DNA from: Hyphomicrobiales bacterium
GTDB taxonomy: Bacteria; Pseudomonadota; Alphaproteobacteria; Rhizobiales; Rhizobiaceae
Assembly: GCA_900473205.1 (NCBI GenBank)
Contig: UCLB01000004.1
Location: 88,092 to 152,091, forward strand
Direction of reading: 5' to 3'
DNA: 64,000 nucleotides
Shown: positions 56,095 through 64,000 of the stretch, piece after piece
Numbering within the stretch: the stretch's first letter is position 1
Layout: every line of letters begins with the position of its first letter
Program-made: the position numbers and the translations under genes
The notes under the pieces: generated by a model
The model's database searches: none
What the model was told of the DNA's origin: nothing
Seen by the model: the letters and a program-made list of their open reading frames with translations, nothing else

Positions 56095-57546
56095 TTACAT
56101 GCCCTTTGGCGTGTTGGCTGCCATGACGGCGTTCGACGATGTCGTCGGGCCGCCGACGGCGTAACCGCCACCCAGTGCGATGCTCAGAGAGACGTAATCC
56201 TGCGCAGTTTGCTGAACGGCCGTTGCGAGGTTAGCCTGTGCTGTCGAGACCTGACGCTGCGCATCGAGAACGTCGAGCAGGGAAGACGCACCATCACGGT
56301 AGCTTGCAGTCGCGAGCGAGAGAGCTTCCTGATAGGACTTCACGGTTCTGCGCAGGGCATCTTCCGTCTGCTTGTCGCGGGTTACAGCAGCAAGTGCGTT
56401 TTCAACTTCCTCGATACCGTTGAGGACGGTCGATTTCCAAGCCAGATACTGTTCACGCGCAGAGGACTTGGCGATATCGACATTGGCGCGAAGGCTGCCA
56501 CCATCGAAGATCGGCAGAACAAGGCTTGGGCCGAAGGACCAGGAGTTCGATGTGCCGCGCGAACCGTTGTTGGACAGGTTCACGTAGCTTGGCGAAATCG
56601 AACCGCTGATGGTGATGCTTGGATAGAGTCGCGATTCCGCAACGCCGATTTCGGCAACAGCGGCTGCGAGATTGCGCTCTGCCACACGAATGTCAGGACG
56701 GTTGCGAATGAGATCGGCTGGAATACCTGTGAGCGGCGTCTTGCGGGCGACAGGCTGATGTGAGCCGCGCTGCAACTCGACCACCAGCGACGATGCTGGC
56801 ATGCCAAGCAGTGTGGCAACGCGATGCGCTGCCTTGCGGAAGCTGGTTTCCAGACCCGGCATGTCGGCAAGCGTCGAGTTGACCAGACCTTCGGACTGAA
56901 CCACGTCAAGGCGGGATGCCGCACCGGCTTCCAGCTGAAGCTTGGTCAGATCCAGCGTTTCGCGGCGAGACTTGAGGTTCTCACGGGCAATGGCCAGACG
57001 TTCCTGATAATAACGGACGTCGATATACGCCGAAACGACCGACGAAATCAGCGTCAGGCGCTGAACGTCTGCGGTGGAGTAGGCGGCGTCGAGCGAAGCA
57101 GCGGCGCTTTCCTTGGAGCGGCGATACTGACCGAACAGGTCGAGCAGCCAGGACGCATCGAGGCCACCGCTGGAGGTGTTCTGGACGCTGCGGTTCGTGC
57201 TTGGGAAGCTGCCCTTGGTCTGGGACGTCGTGTGGCTGGCAGAGCCGGTGAGGCTTGGAAGAGCGCCAGCACCTGCGACGGTGATCTGCGACTCGGCCTG
57301 GTTGATACGCTCGAGTGCCTGGAGAACCGTCAGGTTCTGCGCAAGGCCGGTCGATACATATCCGTTCAGGCGGCTGTCATTAAACGCGTTCCACCACGCA
57401 ACGGTCGCAACGTCGCCGTTGCTGGCCTTTCCGCCTTCGGCAAATTTGTTCGGAAGCTGAATTTCCGGTGCCTTGTGGTCCGGGCCAACAACGCAACCCG
57501 AAAGCAGAAGCATGGTGAGAGGAATGGTAGCGCGAATAGACAGCAT
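56095..57546 (-). CDS. Outer membrane factor of an RND efflux pump (NodT family lipoprotein)
   Basis: About 483 aa. A lipobox (LLLSGC) ends the signal peptide after a short basic start. The mature protein has the repeated OEP architecture typical of TolC-like channels (LTVLQALERINQAESQITVAGAGALPSL, then RPDIRVAERNLAAAVAEIGVAESRLYPSI). ATG 57546 gives a proper signal; the longer frame does not. Third structural gene of the efflux operon. Confidence 0.93.
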   Translation of the reverse strand: MLSIRATIPLTMLLLSGCVVGPDHKAPEIQLPNKFAEGGKASNGDVATVAWWNAFNDSRLNGYVSTGLAQNLTVLQALERINQAESQITVAGAGALPSLTGSASHTTSQTKGSFPSTNRSVQNTSSGGLDASWLLDLFGQYRRSKESAAASLDAAYSTADVQRLTLISSVVSAYIDVRYYQERLAIARENLKSRRETLDLTKLQLEAGAASRLDVVQSEGLVNSTLADMPGLETSFRKAAHRVATLLGMPASSLVVELQRGSHQPVARKTPLTGIPADLIRNRPDIRVAERNLAAAVAEIGVAESRLYPSITISGSISPSYVNLSNNGSRGTSNSWSFGPSLVLPIFDGGSLRANVDIAKSSAREQYLAWKSTVLNGIEEVENALAAVTRDKQTEDALRRTVKSYQEALSLATASYRDGASSLLDVLDAQRQVSTAQANLATAVQQTAQDYVSLSIALGGGYAVGGPTTSSNAVMAANTPKGM

Positions 57547-57683
57547 GAAGTTATCCCAATTTATTTTGGCGCACTCGGCACCCTCAGTCAAAACGAGCCT
57601 AGCTGCGTGCTGAAGAAAATGCGGTTCATAATCGCAACATTTCTATCAGCGTCTTTCTGCTTTGCTAGCATATTTTTGGTTTG

Positions 57684-60600
57684 TTAACGTTTAGATAGGC
57701 GTCGAATAATGACGAAAAACGATGGAATGAAGAAAATTCCGAGGAGTGTTGCAGAAAGCATACCACCCAGAACGCCTATACCGATCGCATTTTGCGCCGC
57801 AGAACCCGCTCCGCTGGCAATCGCCAGAGGCACGACGCCCAGAATGAAGGCAAGCGATGTCATGATGATCGGCCGCAATCTCAATTTCGCAGCTTCGAGC
57901 GTCGCGTCCAGAAGTGACAATCCGTGCTCCTGTCGCTCCTTGGCAAATTCCACGATCAGGATCGCGTTCTTCGCCGCAAGACCGATGGTCGTCAGCAAAC
58001 CCACCTTGAAGTAGACGTCGTTGGACTGGCCGAGGAAATGCGCAGCCAGCAAAGCGCCAAGCACGCCCACCGGAACGGCCATGATAACGGAAAACGGGAT
58101 GGACCAGCTTTCATACAGCGCTGCAAGGCACAGGAAGACGATCAGAACCGACAGCGCATAGAGCATCGGTGCCTGCGAGCCGGACAGTCTTTCCTGATAG
58201 GAAATGCCTTGCCACGCGACCGTATAACCGCCGGGCAGACTTGCCGTCAGCCGTTCCATTTCATTCATCGCATCACCGGATGCGACACCGGGACCGGCGG
58301 CACCCTCCATGGAAATGGCGCTCGTCCCGTTATAGCGGGCAAGCGTCGGTGGACCGTTGATCCACGACACTTCGCTGAAGGACGAGAATGGTACCATTTC
58401 ACCGCTGGTGTTTCTGGCGTACCAGTATTTCAGGTCTTCAGGCTGCATGCGATAAGGCGCGTCACCTTGAACATAGACCGGGCGCAATTCACCATTCAGC
58501 GTGAAGTCGTTGACGTCACGGCCTGCGAAGATGGTCGACAGCATCAGATTGACCGATGCGAGATCGACGCCCATGGCACCCATCTTCTCCTGATCGAGAT
58601 TGATCTTCATTTGCGATTCGTCATCGCGGCTGTTGCTGCGAAGCGAGCTAAGATTGGGGTTGGTGCCAGCCAGCCGGATCAGTTCCTTGGAGGCAGCCGT
58701 CAGCGCATCGGTACCGTTCTTGCCGCTATCGACCAGATACATCGAAAAACCGCTGGAGTTGCCAAGACCTTGAATGGCCGGTGGCAGAAGGGCAAAGACC
58801 TGCGCATCGCGCAAGCCGAAGAAGGCACCTTGCGCCCGTTGCACGATGGCTGCCGCATGGCTTGCGGCGTCGGTGCGCACGGAGAAGTCCTTCAGCTTGG
58901 TAAACACCATGGCGTTGTTCTGGCCGGAGCCGGTGAAGCTGAAGCCGAGAACGCCGAAGACAGATTCGACATTGTTGCCTTCTTTTTCAAGATAATAGGC
59001 TTCAACCTGCTTCACCACGGCATTGGTCCGCTCGATGGTCGAACCCGTCGGCGTCTGGACAATGGTCAGCAACACGCCCTGGTCTTCCTGCGGCAGGAAG
59101 GATGTCGGAAGGCGCGTGAAGAACCATGCGCAGCCACCTATGACGACCAGAAACAGAATGGTCACACGGAGCGGACGATTCAGCAGATATCCGACGCTGG
59201 AAACATAACCGTTTGTCGTCCGGTTGAAATTGCGGTTGAACCACGCCGCCGGACCGCTCTGCTTTTTCTCGTGATTGATCGGCTTCAGCATGGTGGCGCA
59301 GAGCGCTGGCGTCAGAACGATGGCGACGACAGCGGAAAGCAACATGGCTGAAACGATGGTGACCGAGAACTGGCGATAGATAATGCCGGTCGAACCGCCG
59401 AAAAACGCCATAGGGATGAAGACGGCGGTCAAGACGAGGGCGATACCCACGATTGCGCCGGTGATTTCACCCATCGATTTTTCGGTCGCTTCCAGCGGCG
59501 ACAATCCTTCTTCGGACATGATGCGTTCGACGTTTTCAACGACGACGATGGCATCATCCACCAGAAGGCCGATGGCCAGAACCATGGCGAACATGGTCAG
59601 CGTATTGATGGAATATCCGGTTAAAGCCAGAATGCCGAATGTGCCCAAGAGAACGACTGGCACCGCAATCATTGGAATGAATGTGGCTCTAAGGTTCTGG
59701 AGGAAGACCAGAAGCACGACGAAAACGAGAATGATCGCTTCGATCAGCGTGTGAACCACCTTCTCGATGGAGAGCGTCACAAAAGGCGTCGTGTCGTAGG
59801 GATATTCGATGCTTACGCCTTCCGGCAGAGAGCTTTGAGCCGCCGTCAGCACGCCCTTGACGCGGGCGGCTGTGTCCAGCGCGTTTGCTCCGGTCGCGAG
59901 GTTCACGGCGAAACCAGCCGATGGTCGGCTGTTGGAGCGCGAGTCTCCGCCATAGCTTTCCTGGCCGATTTCGATACGGGCAACGTCGCTCAGGCGAACG
60001 GCCGCGCCATCCTTCTCGACCTTCAGGATAACGGATTCGAAGTCCGCAACCGTCGTCAACTGGCTTTGTGCAGTGATGGTAACACTAAGCTGCTGACCGA
60101 CCACGGCAGGCAGAGCGCCGAGTGAACCAACCGAAACCTGTGTGTTCTGGCTTTCAATCGCGCCTGTCACGTCCGATGTCGTCAACTGGTATTTGTTGAG
60201 CTTGAACGGGTCGAGCCAGATACGCATGGCATATTCGGAACCGAACACGTTGATGGAGCCGACACCTTCCAGTCGCTTGACCTGATCTTCCAGCGTGCTG
60301 GAGAAGACGTTGCCGAGATCTGCGGAACTGCGCTTTCCATCGGTGGAAATCAGCGCACCGACCATCAGAATACTGGATGTCGAGCGGCTGACATCGACGC
60401 CCTGCTGCTGAACCACATCCGGCAGCTGCGATTGAACCAGCTGCAATTTGTTCTGCACCTGAACCTGGGCAATATCCGGCATGATGCTGTTGCCGAAGGT
60501 CAGCGTCACGGACGCGCTTCCGGTCGATGACGTGGAGGTCATGTAGGTCAGGTCATCGAGACCGGTCATGCCGTCTTCGATGACCGTCGTCACCGACTTC

Positions 60601-60773
60601 TCGACCGTCTCGGCGCTCGCACCATTATATGTGGCGCTGATGCGCACGGTGGTCGGTGCGATATCGGGATATTGCGAAATCGACAGGGTCGAGATGGCCA
60701 ACGCGCCGCCAAGCATGATGACGATTGCAATGACCCACGCAAAAACGGGGCGCCTTATGAAGAAGTGGGCCAT
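57684..60773 (-). CDS. RND multidrug efflux transporter, HAE1/AcrB type
   Basis: 1029 aa inner-membrane proton/drug antiporter with 12 helices and two large periplasmic domains. The N-terminus MAHFFIRRPVFAWVIAIVIMLGG and the TM4 relay segment GLLVDDAIVVVENVERIM (Asp pair) are diagnostic. Substrates cannot be derived. The order adaptor-pump-channel with an upstream TetR gene matches the ameABC/ameR arrangement I recall from Agrobacterium, but I cannot confirm orthology. Confidence 0.97.
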   Translation of the reverse strand: MAHFFIRRPVFAWVIAIVIMLGGALAISTLSISQYPDIAPTTVRISATYNGASAETVEKSVTTVIEDGMTGLDDLTYMTSTSSTGSASVTLTFGNSIMPDIAQVQVQNKLQLVQSQLPDVVQQQGVDVSRSTSSILMVGALISTDGKRSSADLGNVFSSTLEDQVKRLEGVGSINVFGSEYAMRIWLDPFKLNKYQLTTSDVTGAIESQNTQVSVGSLGALPAVVGQQLSVTITAQSQLTTVADFESVILKVEKDGAAVRLSDVARIEIGQESYGGDSRSNSRPSAGFAVNLATGANALDTAARVKGVLTAAQSSLPEGVSIEYPYDTTPFVTLSIEKVVHTLIEAIILVFVVLLVFLQNLRATFIPMIAVPVVLLGTFGILALTGYSINTLTMFAMVLAIGLLVDDAIVVVENVERIMSEEGLSPLEATEKSMGEITGAIVGIALVLTAVFIPMAFFGGSTGIIYRQFSVTIVSAMLLSAVVAIVLTPALCATMLKPINHEKKQSGPAAWFNRNFNRTTNGYVSSVGYLLNRPLRVTILFLVVIGGCAWFFTRLPTSFLPQEDQGVLLTIVQTPTGSTIERTNAVVKQVEAYYLEKEGNNVESVFGVLGFSFTGSGQNNAMVFTKLKDFSVRTDAASHAAAIVQRAQGAFFGLRDAQVFALLPPAIQGLGNSSGFSMYLVDSGKNGTDALTAASKELIRLAGTNPNLSSLRSNSRDDESQMKINLDQEKMGAMGVDLASVNLMLSTIFAGRDVNDFTLNGELRPVYVQGDAPYRMQPEDLKYWYARNTSGEMVPFSSFSEVSWINGPPTLARYNGTSAISMEGAAGPGVASGDAMNEMERLTASLPGGYTVAWQGISYQERLSGSQAPMLYALSVLIVFLCLAALYESWSIPFSVIMAVPVGVLGALLAAHFLGQSNDVYFKVGLLTTIGLAAKNAILIVEFAKERQEHGLSLLDATLEAAKLRLRPIIMTSLAFILGVVPLAIASGAGSAAQNAIGIGVLGGMLSATLLGIFFIPSFFVIIRRLSKR

Positions 60774-60822
60774 ATGAACTGCGCCTTACATATTGCAAAA
60801 TTTTGAGCGGAAAAACACGAGC

Positions 60823-62037
60823 TTACTTCGCTGCCGGCTGTGCCGGTTCGGCGGGCTTTTGAGCCGTTACCAGACCGCGTTCATCAATCGTTGCTTCAAC
60901 AGGTGCGACGGTCGCGCCTTCGGTAATCCACTGGAAACCGTCGACGATCAGCTTGTCGCCATCCTTGACATTCTCCGTCACCAGCCAGGAATTGCGGGAT
61001 TCCTTGCTGGTTGGGAAGATGCGCGTCTCGACCTTGTTTTCAGCGGTCACGAATTTCGCGGTCAACTCGCCGCTGGCATTTCGCGATGCCGCACGCTGCG
61101 GCAAAAGGAAGCCTTTTTCGCTGCCGATGGTCAAAGTCGCGCGCACATACATGCCCGGCAGGATGACGTCGTTGGGGTTCTGGAACAGCGCGCGGATGGA
61201 ATAGGTACCCGTCGTTTCGCTGACGGCCATGTCGGCCATATCGACGACACCGTTCTGCGCATATTCTGTGCCGTCTTCCAGCGTCAGGTGAATGCCAGCG
61301 GTGGCGTCACGCTTGCCGAGCTGCCCCGAAGCAATCGCGCTTCTGAGACGCTGAAGATTGGTGCTGGATTCCATCAGGTCGATGTAGATCGGATCGATGC
61401 GGCGAAGCGTGGTCAGCGCCGAGGTCTGGTTGGCCGTGACAACGTTACCGATGCTGAAATTGGTCGAGGAGGTAATGCCGTCGAAAGGCGCGCGGATCTT
61501 GGTCAGATCGAGATTGATCGTTGCCGTTTCCAGCGTTGCCTTAGCCTGTGCGACATCGGCCTGCGCCTGCGCGAGCGTCGTCTTGGCGTTTTCATATTCG
61601 ATCTGCGTCGCGCCGCTGTTCACCAGCCGCTCATAACGGGAAAGATTGGCCTGCGCACCGGGAATGCTTGCCTCAGCCTTGGCAAGACTTGCCTGCGCCT
61701 GGGCGACTTCCGCCATATAGGTGTCGTCATCGACCTGATAGAGAACGTCGCCCTGCTTGACTTCGCTGCCTTCCTTGAACGGAATTTCGCGGATGATGCC
61801 GGTGACACGCGGGCGGATATCCGCCGTCTGGAACGCACTGGCGCGACCAGGCAGAACGGTGGTCAGCGGATGCTCGCTCGTCTTCATGGTGATGACGCTG
61901 ACAGGGGATGGCGGGCGCTGACCGCCCTGTGCCCCTGCCTGCTTGTTTTCGCTGCTGTCACTGCAGCCTGCAATGACGCCCGCCATGAGCAATGTGGTGA
62001 CTAGAGGTGTAAGACGTCTTTTCATTGTTTTTCTCAT
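60823..62037 (-). CDS. RND efflux periplasmic adaptor (membrane fusion lipoprotein)
   Basis: About 404 aa. A lipobox (VIAGC) closes the signal peptide. The adaptor hallmarks are LPGRASAFQTADIRPRVTGIIREIPFKEGSEVKQGDVLYQVDD (biotinyl-lipoyl part), the alpha-hairpin, and DLTKIRAPFDGITSSTNFSIGNVV. The start is at 62037 or at the Met four codons later (62025); neither has a strong ribosome binding site. First structural gene of the efflux operon, 49 bases before the pump gene. Confidence 0.94.
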   Translation of the reverse strand: MRKTMKRRLTPLVTTLLMAGVIAGCSDSSENKQAGAQGGQRPPSPVSVITMKTSEHPLTTVLPGRASAFQTADIRPRVTGIIREIPFKEGSEVKQGDVLYQVDDDTYMAEVAQAQASLAKAEASIPGAQANLSRYERLVNSGATQIEYENAKTTLAQAQADVAQAKATLETATINLDLTKIRAPFDGITSSTNFSIGNVVTANQTSALTTLRRIDPIYIDLMESSTNLQRLRSAIASGQLGKRDATAGIHLTLEDGTEYAQNGVVDMADMAVSETTGTYSIRALFQNPNDVILPGMYVRATLTIGSEKGFLLPQRAASRNASGELTAKFVTAENKVETRIFPTSKESRNSWLVTENVKDGDKLIVDGFQWITEGATVAPVEATIDERGLVTAQKPAEPAQPAAK

Positions 62038-62153
62038 GTTCAACGGGCAAATTTTAGTAGCGTCGCAGTGCAAGGCAAAAATCAGGGCATGAATGGTATC
62101 GTGTTTTCGCTCAACTGACTGGCTGGAGCCGCAAGGCTCAAGAAGAATAGGAC

Positions 62154-62181
62154 AAGTGACGTATAGTCGCTATCGTCACTT
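62154..62181. promoter_or_regulatory. Palindromic operator candidate for the efflux operon
   Basis: AAGTGACG...CGTCACTT with an inner ATAG/CTAT pair, 28 bp, spanning the tetR stop codon and the promoter region of the adaptor gene. A leftward TTGATA-N15-TATACG pair overlaps it. It fits the size of a TetR-family operator. Confidence 0.6.
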
Positions 62182-62841
62182 ATCAATCCCGTTTCGCAGT
62201 GCAGCATCGACCAGTCGGGTGAGTTCATCACAGCGTGTTGCCAAAATGTCGATGTCTTCATGGGCAATCAGCGCAGGGTGCAATATGCCTGTCAAAGCAT
62301 AGAGCGCCGTAAGAGCCGACTTTTCCACATCCGTCTCGGCATAAATGCCCGTTTCAATTCCATCACTGATAATATTGGCCAAGAGGCCGGTGATGACATT
62401 CTCATAATGGCGACCGCACGCAAGCTCTCTTTTGGCGGTCATCAAAATCATTTCGAAAATATAAGGATTGTCGTTCAGGTCGCGGCGATGGTTTTCCATC
62501 AGGCTGCGTGCAAGGTGGCGCAGTCTTTCAAAAGGGGGATGGCTTGCATCCAGCGGATCGAGCTTCTGCTCCAGCAGCCGGATCTGCTGGAGAAAAATCG
62601 CATCCACCAAGGCATTCTTGGAGTGAAAATGCTTGAAGACATTGGCGGGTGACATGCTGAGCGCTGCGGCAATATCCGCAATCGAAACGGCACCAAAGCC
62701 GCGCGCACGAAAAAGCTGCTCGGTCATGGCGAGAATATCGCGGCGCGTCTCTTCGGCAGAACGGCGAGGGCGGGTTTTACGCCCAGTCGCTTCGTCTGGC
62801 CGTGACGGTGATGTCTGACCGCTTGCTTTCGCCAATATCAC
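62176..62841 (-). CDS. TetR/AcrR-family repressor, probably of the RND operon
   Basis: 221 aa. The N-terminal helix-turn-helix is [43 protein letters not shown], the C-terminal ligand-binding part is alpha-helical. The GTG start at 62841 overlaps the purC stop (GTGA). A TTG six bases later has the better spacing to GGGAG and may be the true start. It precedes the efflux genes with 138 bases between, so it may be co-transcribed with purC and act on the operator downstream. Confidence 0.88.
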   Translation of the reverse strand: MILAKASGQTSPSRPDEATGRKTRPRRSAEETRRDILAMTEQLFRARGFGAVSIADIAAALSMSPANVFKHFHSKNALVDAIFLQQIRLLEQKLDPLDASHPPFERLRHLARSLMENHRRDLNDNPYIFEMILMTAKRELACGRHYENVITGLLANIISDGIETGIYAETDVEKSALTALYALTGILHPALIAHEDIDILATRCDELTRLVDAALRNGIDK

Positions 62842-63788
62842 GCTCCCTGAAAAAAGGGCTCCAAATTCTTCCGCACCCGTTCAAGCGGCGTGGCCTCGCT
62901 ATCATCCGGCTGGAAGCTCTGCCCGGTAATGCGCTCGAATGCTTCTATATAGACTTTGGACGTCTGAAGCACGAGGTCATCAGGAATTTCGGGAATATCG
63001 TCCTTATAAGGGTCGCAGCGCTCCGCCACCCAGGCCCGTACGAAATCCTTGTCGAAGCTCTGCGGGCGTGTGCCGTTCTGGAAGGCCTGTTCATAGCTAT
63101 CGGCAATCCAGTAGCGGCTACTGTCCGGCGTGTGGATTTCGTCGGCCAGGATGATGGTGCCGTTTTCGTCGGTGCCGAACTCATATTTGGTATCGACCAG
63201 AATAAGGCCTCTCTCGGCGGAGATTTCCTGTCCGCGTTTGAAGAGGGCAAGAGCATAGGCAGACAGCGTCTGCCGCTGTTCTTCGCTCAGCAGTCCCTTT
63301 TCCACGATCTCTGCAGGCGTCAGAGGCTCATCATGGCCGCCATCGAATTCCTTGCTGGTGGGGGTAATGATCGGCTCGGGCAAAACCTGGTTGTCCTTCA
63401 GGCCGTCCGGGAAGGTCACGCCATACATGTTGCGCTCACCCTTCTTATAGAGAGTGAGGATGGACGTACCCGTCGTTCCGGCCAGATATCCGCGCACCAC
63501 GATCTCGACCGGCAGAATATCCAGACGTTTTCCAATGACGACATTCGGGTCGGGATAAGAAACGACATGGTTCGGGCAAATGTCTTTGGTCTTTTCGAAC
63601 CAGTAATGTGCCGTCTGGGTCAGAACCTGGCCCTTATAGGGAATGCAGGTCAGTATGCGGTCAAAGGCGCTGAGACGATCCGTGGAGATGATCACACGGT
63701 TGCCATCGGGCAGATCATAATTCTCCCGCACCTTGCCGCGATAATATTTGGGAAGTTCGGGAATGACGGCTTCTGTAAGAATGCGCAC
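62838..63788 (-). CDS. purC: Phosphoribosylaminoimidazole-succinocarboxamide synthase
   Basis: 316 aa SAICAR synthetase of purine synthesis. [32 protein letters not shown] is the ATP-binding N-terminus; [11 protein letters not shown] and [11 protein letters not shown] are the family blocks. The GTG at 63788 gives the normal start ([19 protein letters not shown]) with GGAT upstream; a TTG nine codons earlier is the alternative. The long-form C-terminus is typical of Rhizobiales. Confidence 0.96.
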   Translation of the reverse strand: MRILTEAVIPELPKYYRGKVRENYDLPDGNRVIISTDRLSAFDRILTCIPYKGQVLTQTAHYWFEKTKDICPNHVVSYPDPNVVIGKRLDILPVEIVVRGYLAGTTGTSILTLYKKGERNMYGVTFPDGLKDNQVLPEPIITPTSKEFDGGHDEPLTPAEIVEKGLLSEEQRQTLSAYALALFKRGQEISAERGLILVDTKYEFGTDENGTIILADEIHTPDSSRYWIADSYEQAFQNGTRPQSFDKDFVRAWVAERCDPYKDDIPEIPDDLVLQTSKVYIEAFERITGQSFQPDDSEATPLERVRKNLEPFFQGA

Positions 63789-64000
63789 GGGATATCCAAT
63801 CCTATAGTATAGCAATGACCGGCATGGATGACCGGGGGACTGTCTACCCTATCGCATGTTTCAGAATGCAGGACCAGTATGGGCTTTTCGGGCGCTTAAA
63901 GACCCGCCCACAGGCTGAATATCAAAATTACCCAACGAAACCAATGACCTATCAAATATGTCTATTTTTTTACAGGTGTGCTGTTGACTTGTTTGGGAGG
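63789..64000. other. Intergenic region right of purC
   Basis: No ORF is supported. AT-rich DNA with a T-run (CTATTTTTTTAC) and a TTGACT near the right edge suggest promoters for purC leftward and for a gene beyond the window, but neither pair is complete. Confidence 0.3.

Noticed and set aside
57924..59351. 475-residue forward frame inside the RND pump gene
   Set aside because: Antisense to a full AcrB-type protein; no family features.

Overview
The window looks like a piece of the main chromosome of a Rhizobiaceae bacterium close to Agrobacterium/Rhizobium. The reasons are the F1-only ATP synthase operon atpHAGDC, the amino acid:[carrier protein] ligase locus, a CyaC-type cyclase, and the general protein flavour. 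Gene density is high, and genes are tightly packed with many 4-nt start/stop overlaps. I see no tRNA, rRNA, insertion sequence, prophage or CRISPR array.

Layout, left to right. (1) 0.2-5.2 kb: atpHAGDC. (2) 5.4-11.9 kb: fdhD, a sigma-54 response regulator and histidine kinase pair, and an oxalate/formate-type MFS transporter. The transporter is preceded by a textbook -24/-12 promoter and two identical activator-type sites 22 bp apart. (3) 11.9-15.2 kb: dxr, a PAP2 phosphatase and a flavin monooxygenase. (4) 15.2-24.9 kb: one seven-gene leftward operon, namely a YejABEF-like peptide ABC importer followed by three glycosyltransferases. It continues across a divergent promoter region into a second set of glycan genes (25-29.8 kb): a GT32 enzyme, a NodB-like deacetylase, a GT4 enzyme, a nucleotide-sugar dehydrogenase and a methyltransferase. 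(5) 29.79-30.07 kb: a 275-bp nested palindromic element whose ends supply the stop codons of both convergent flanking genes. (6) 30-36.2 kb: a leftward group of a catalytically dead, enlarged ABC-exporter-like protein, a cyclic-nucleotide-binding protein, an MBL-fold hydrolase and a CyaC-like diheme/2Fe-2S adenylate cyclase. (7) 36.4-42.2 kb: a leftward operon of a small carrier protein, an acyl-CoA-dehydrogenase-like flavoprotein, a tRNA-synthetase-like amino acid:[carrier protein] ligase, a DUF1839 protein and a GH2 beta-mannosidase-like enzyme. (8) 42.3-46.3 kb: TPP riboswitch and thiCOSG. (9) 46.4-50.5 kb: a P1 peptidase, a one-domain ModE and modABC with two Mo-box-like operators. (10) 50.5-56 kb: an FAD amine oxidase, a stand-alone RAM-domain protein, small ORFs, epmB-epmA and efp. 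(11) 56-63.8 kb: an RND efflux system with its TetR regulator, and purC.

The most unusual material is in 30-42 kb. One part is an ABC-family protein that has lost every ATPase motif and carries a triplicated Q-loop segment, next to a cAMP-type signalling set. The other is a miniature, NRPS-like pathway that loads an amino acid on a carrier protein and then probably oxidises and transfers it. The product and role of that pathway cannot be read from the sequence.

Starts were moved downstream of the longest ORF where a ribosome binding site or a family N-terminus supported it. All assignments come from reading the sequence; no database search was run.
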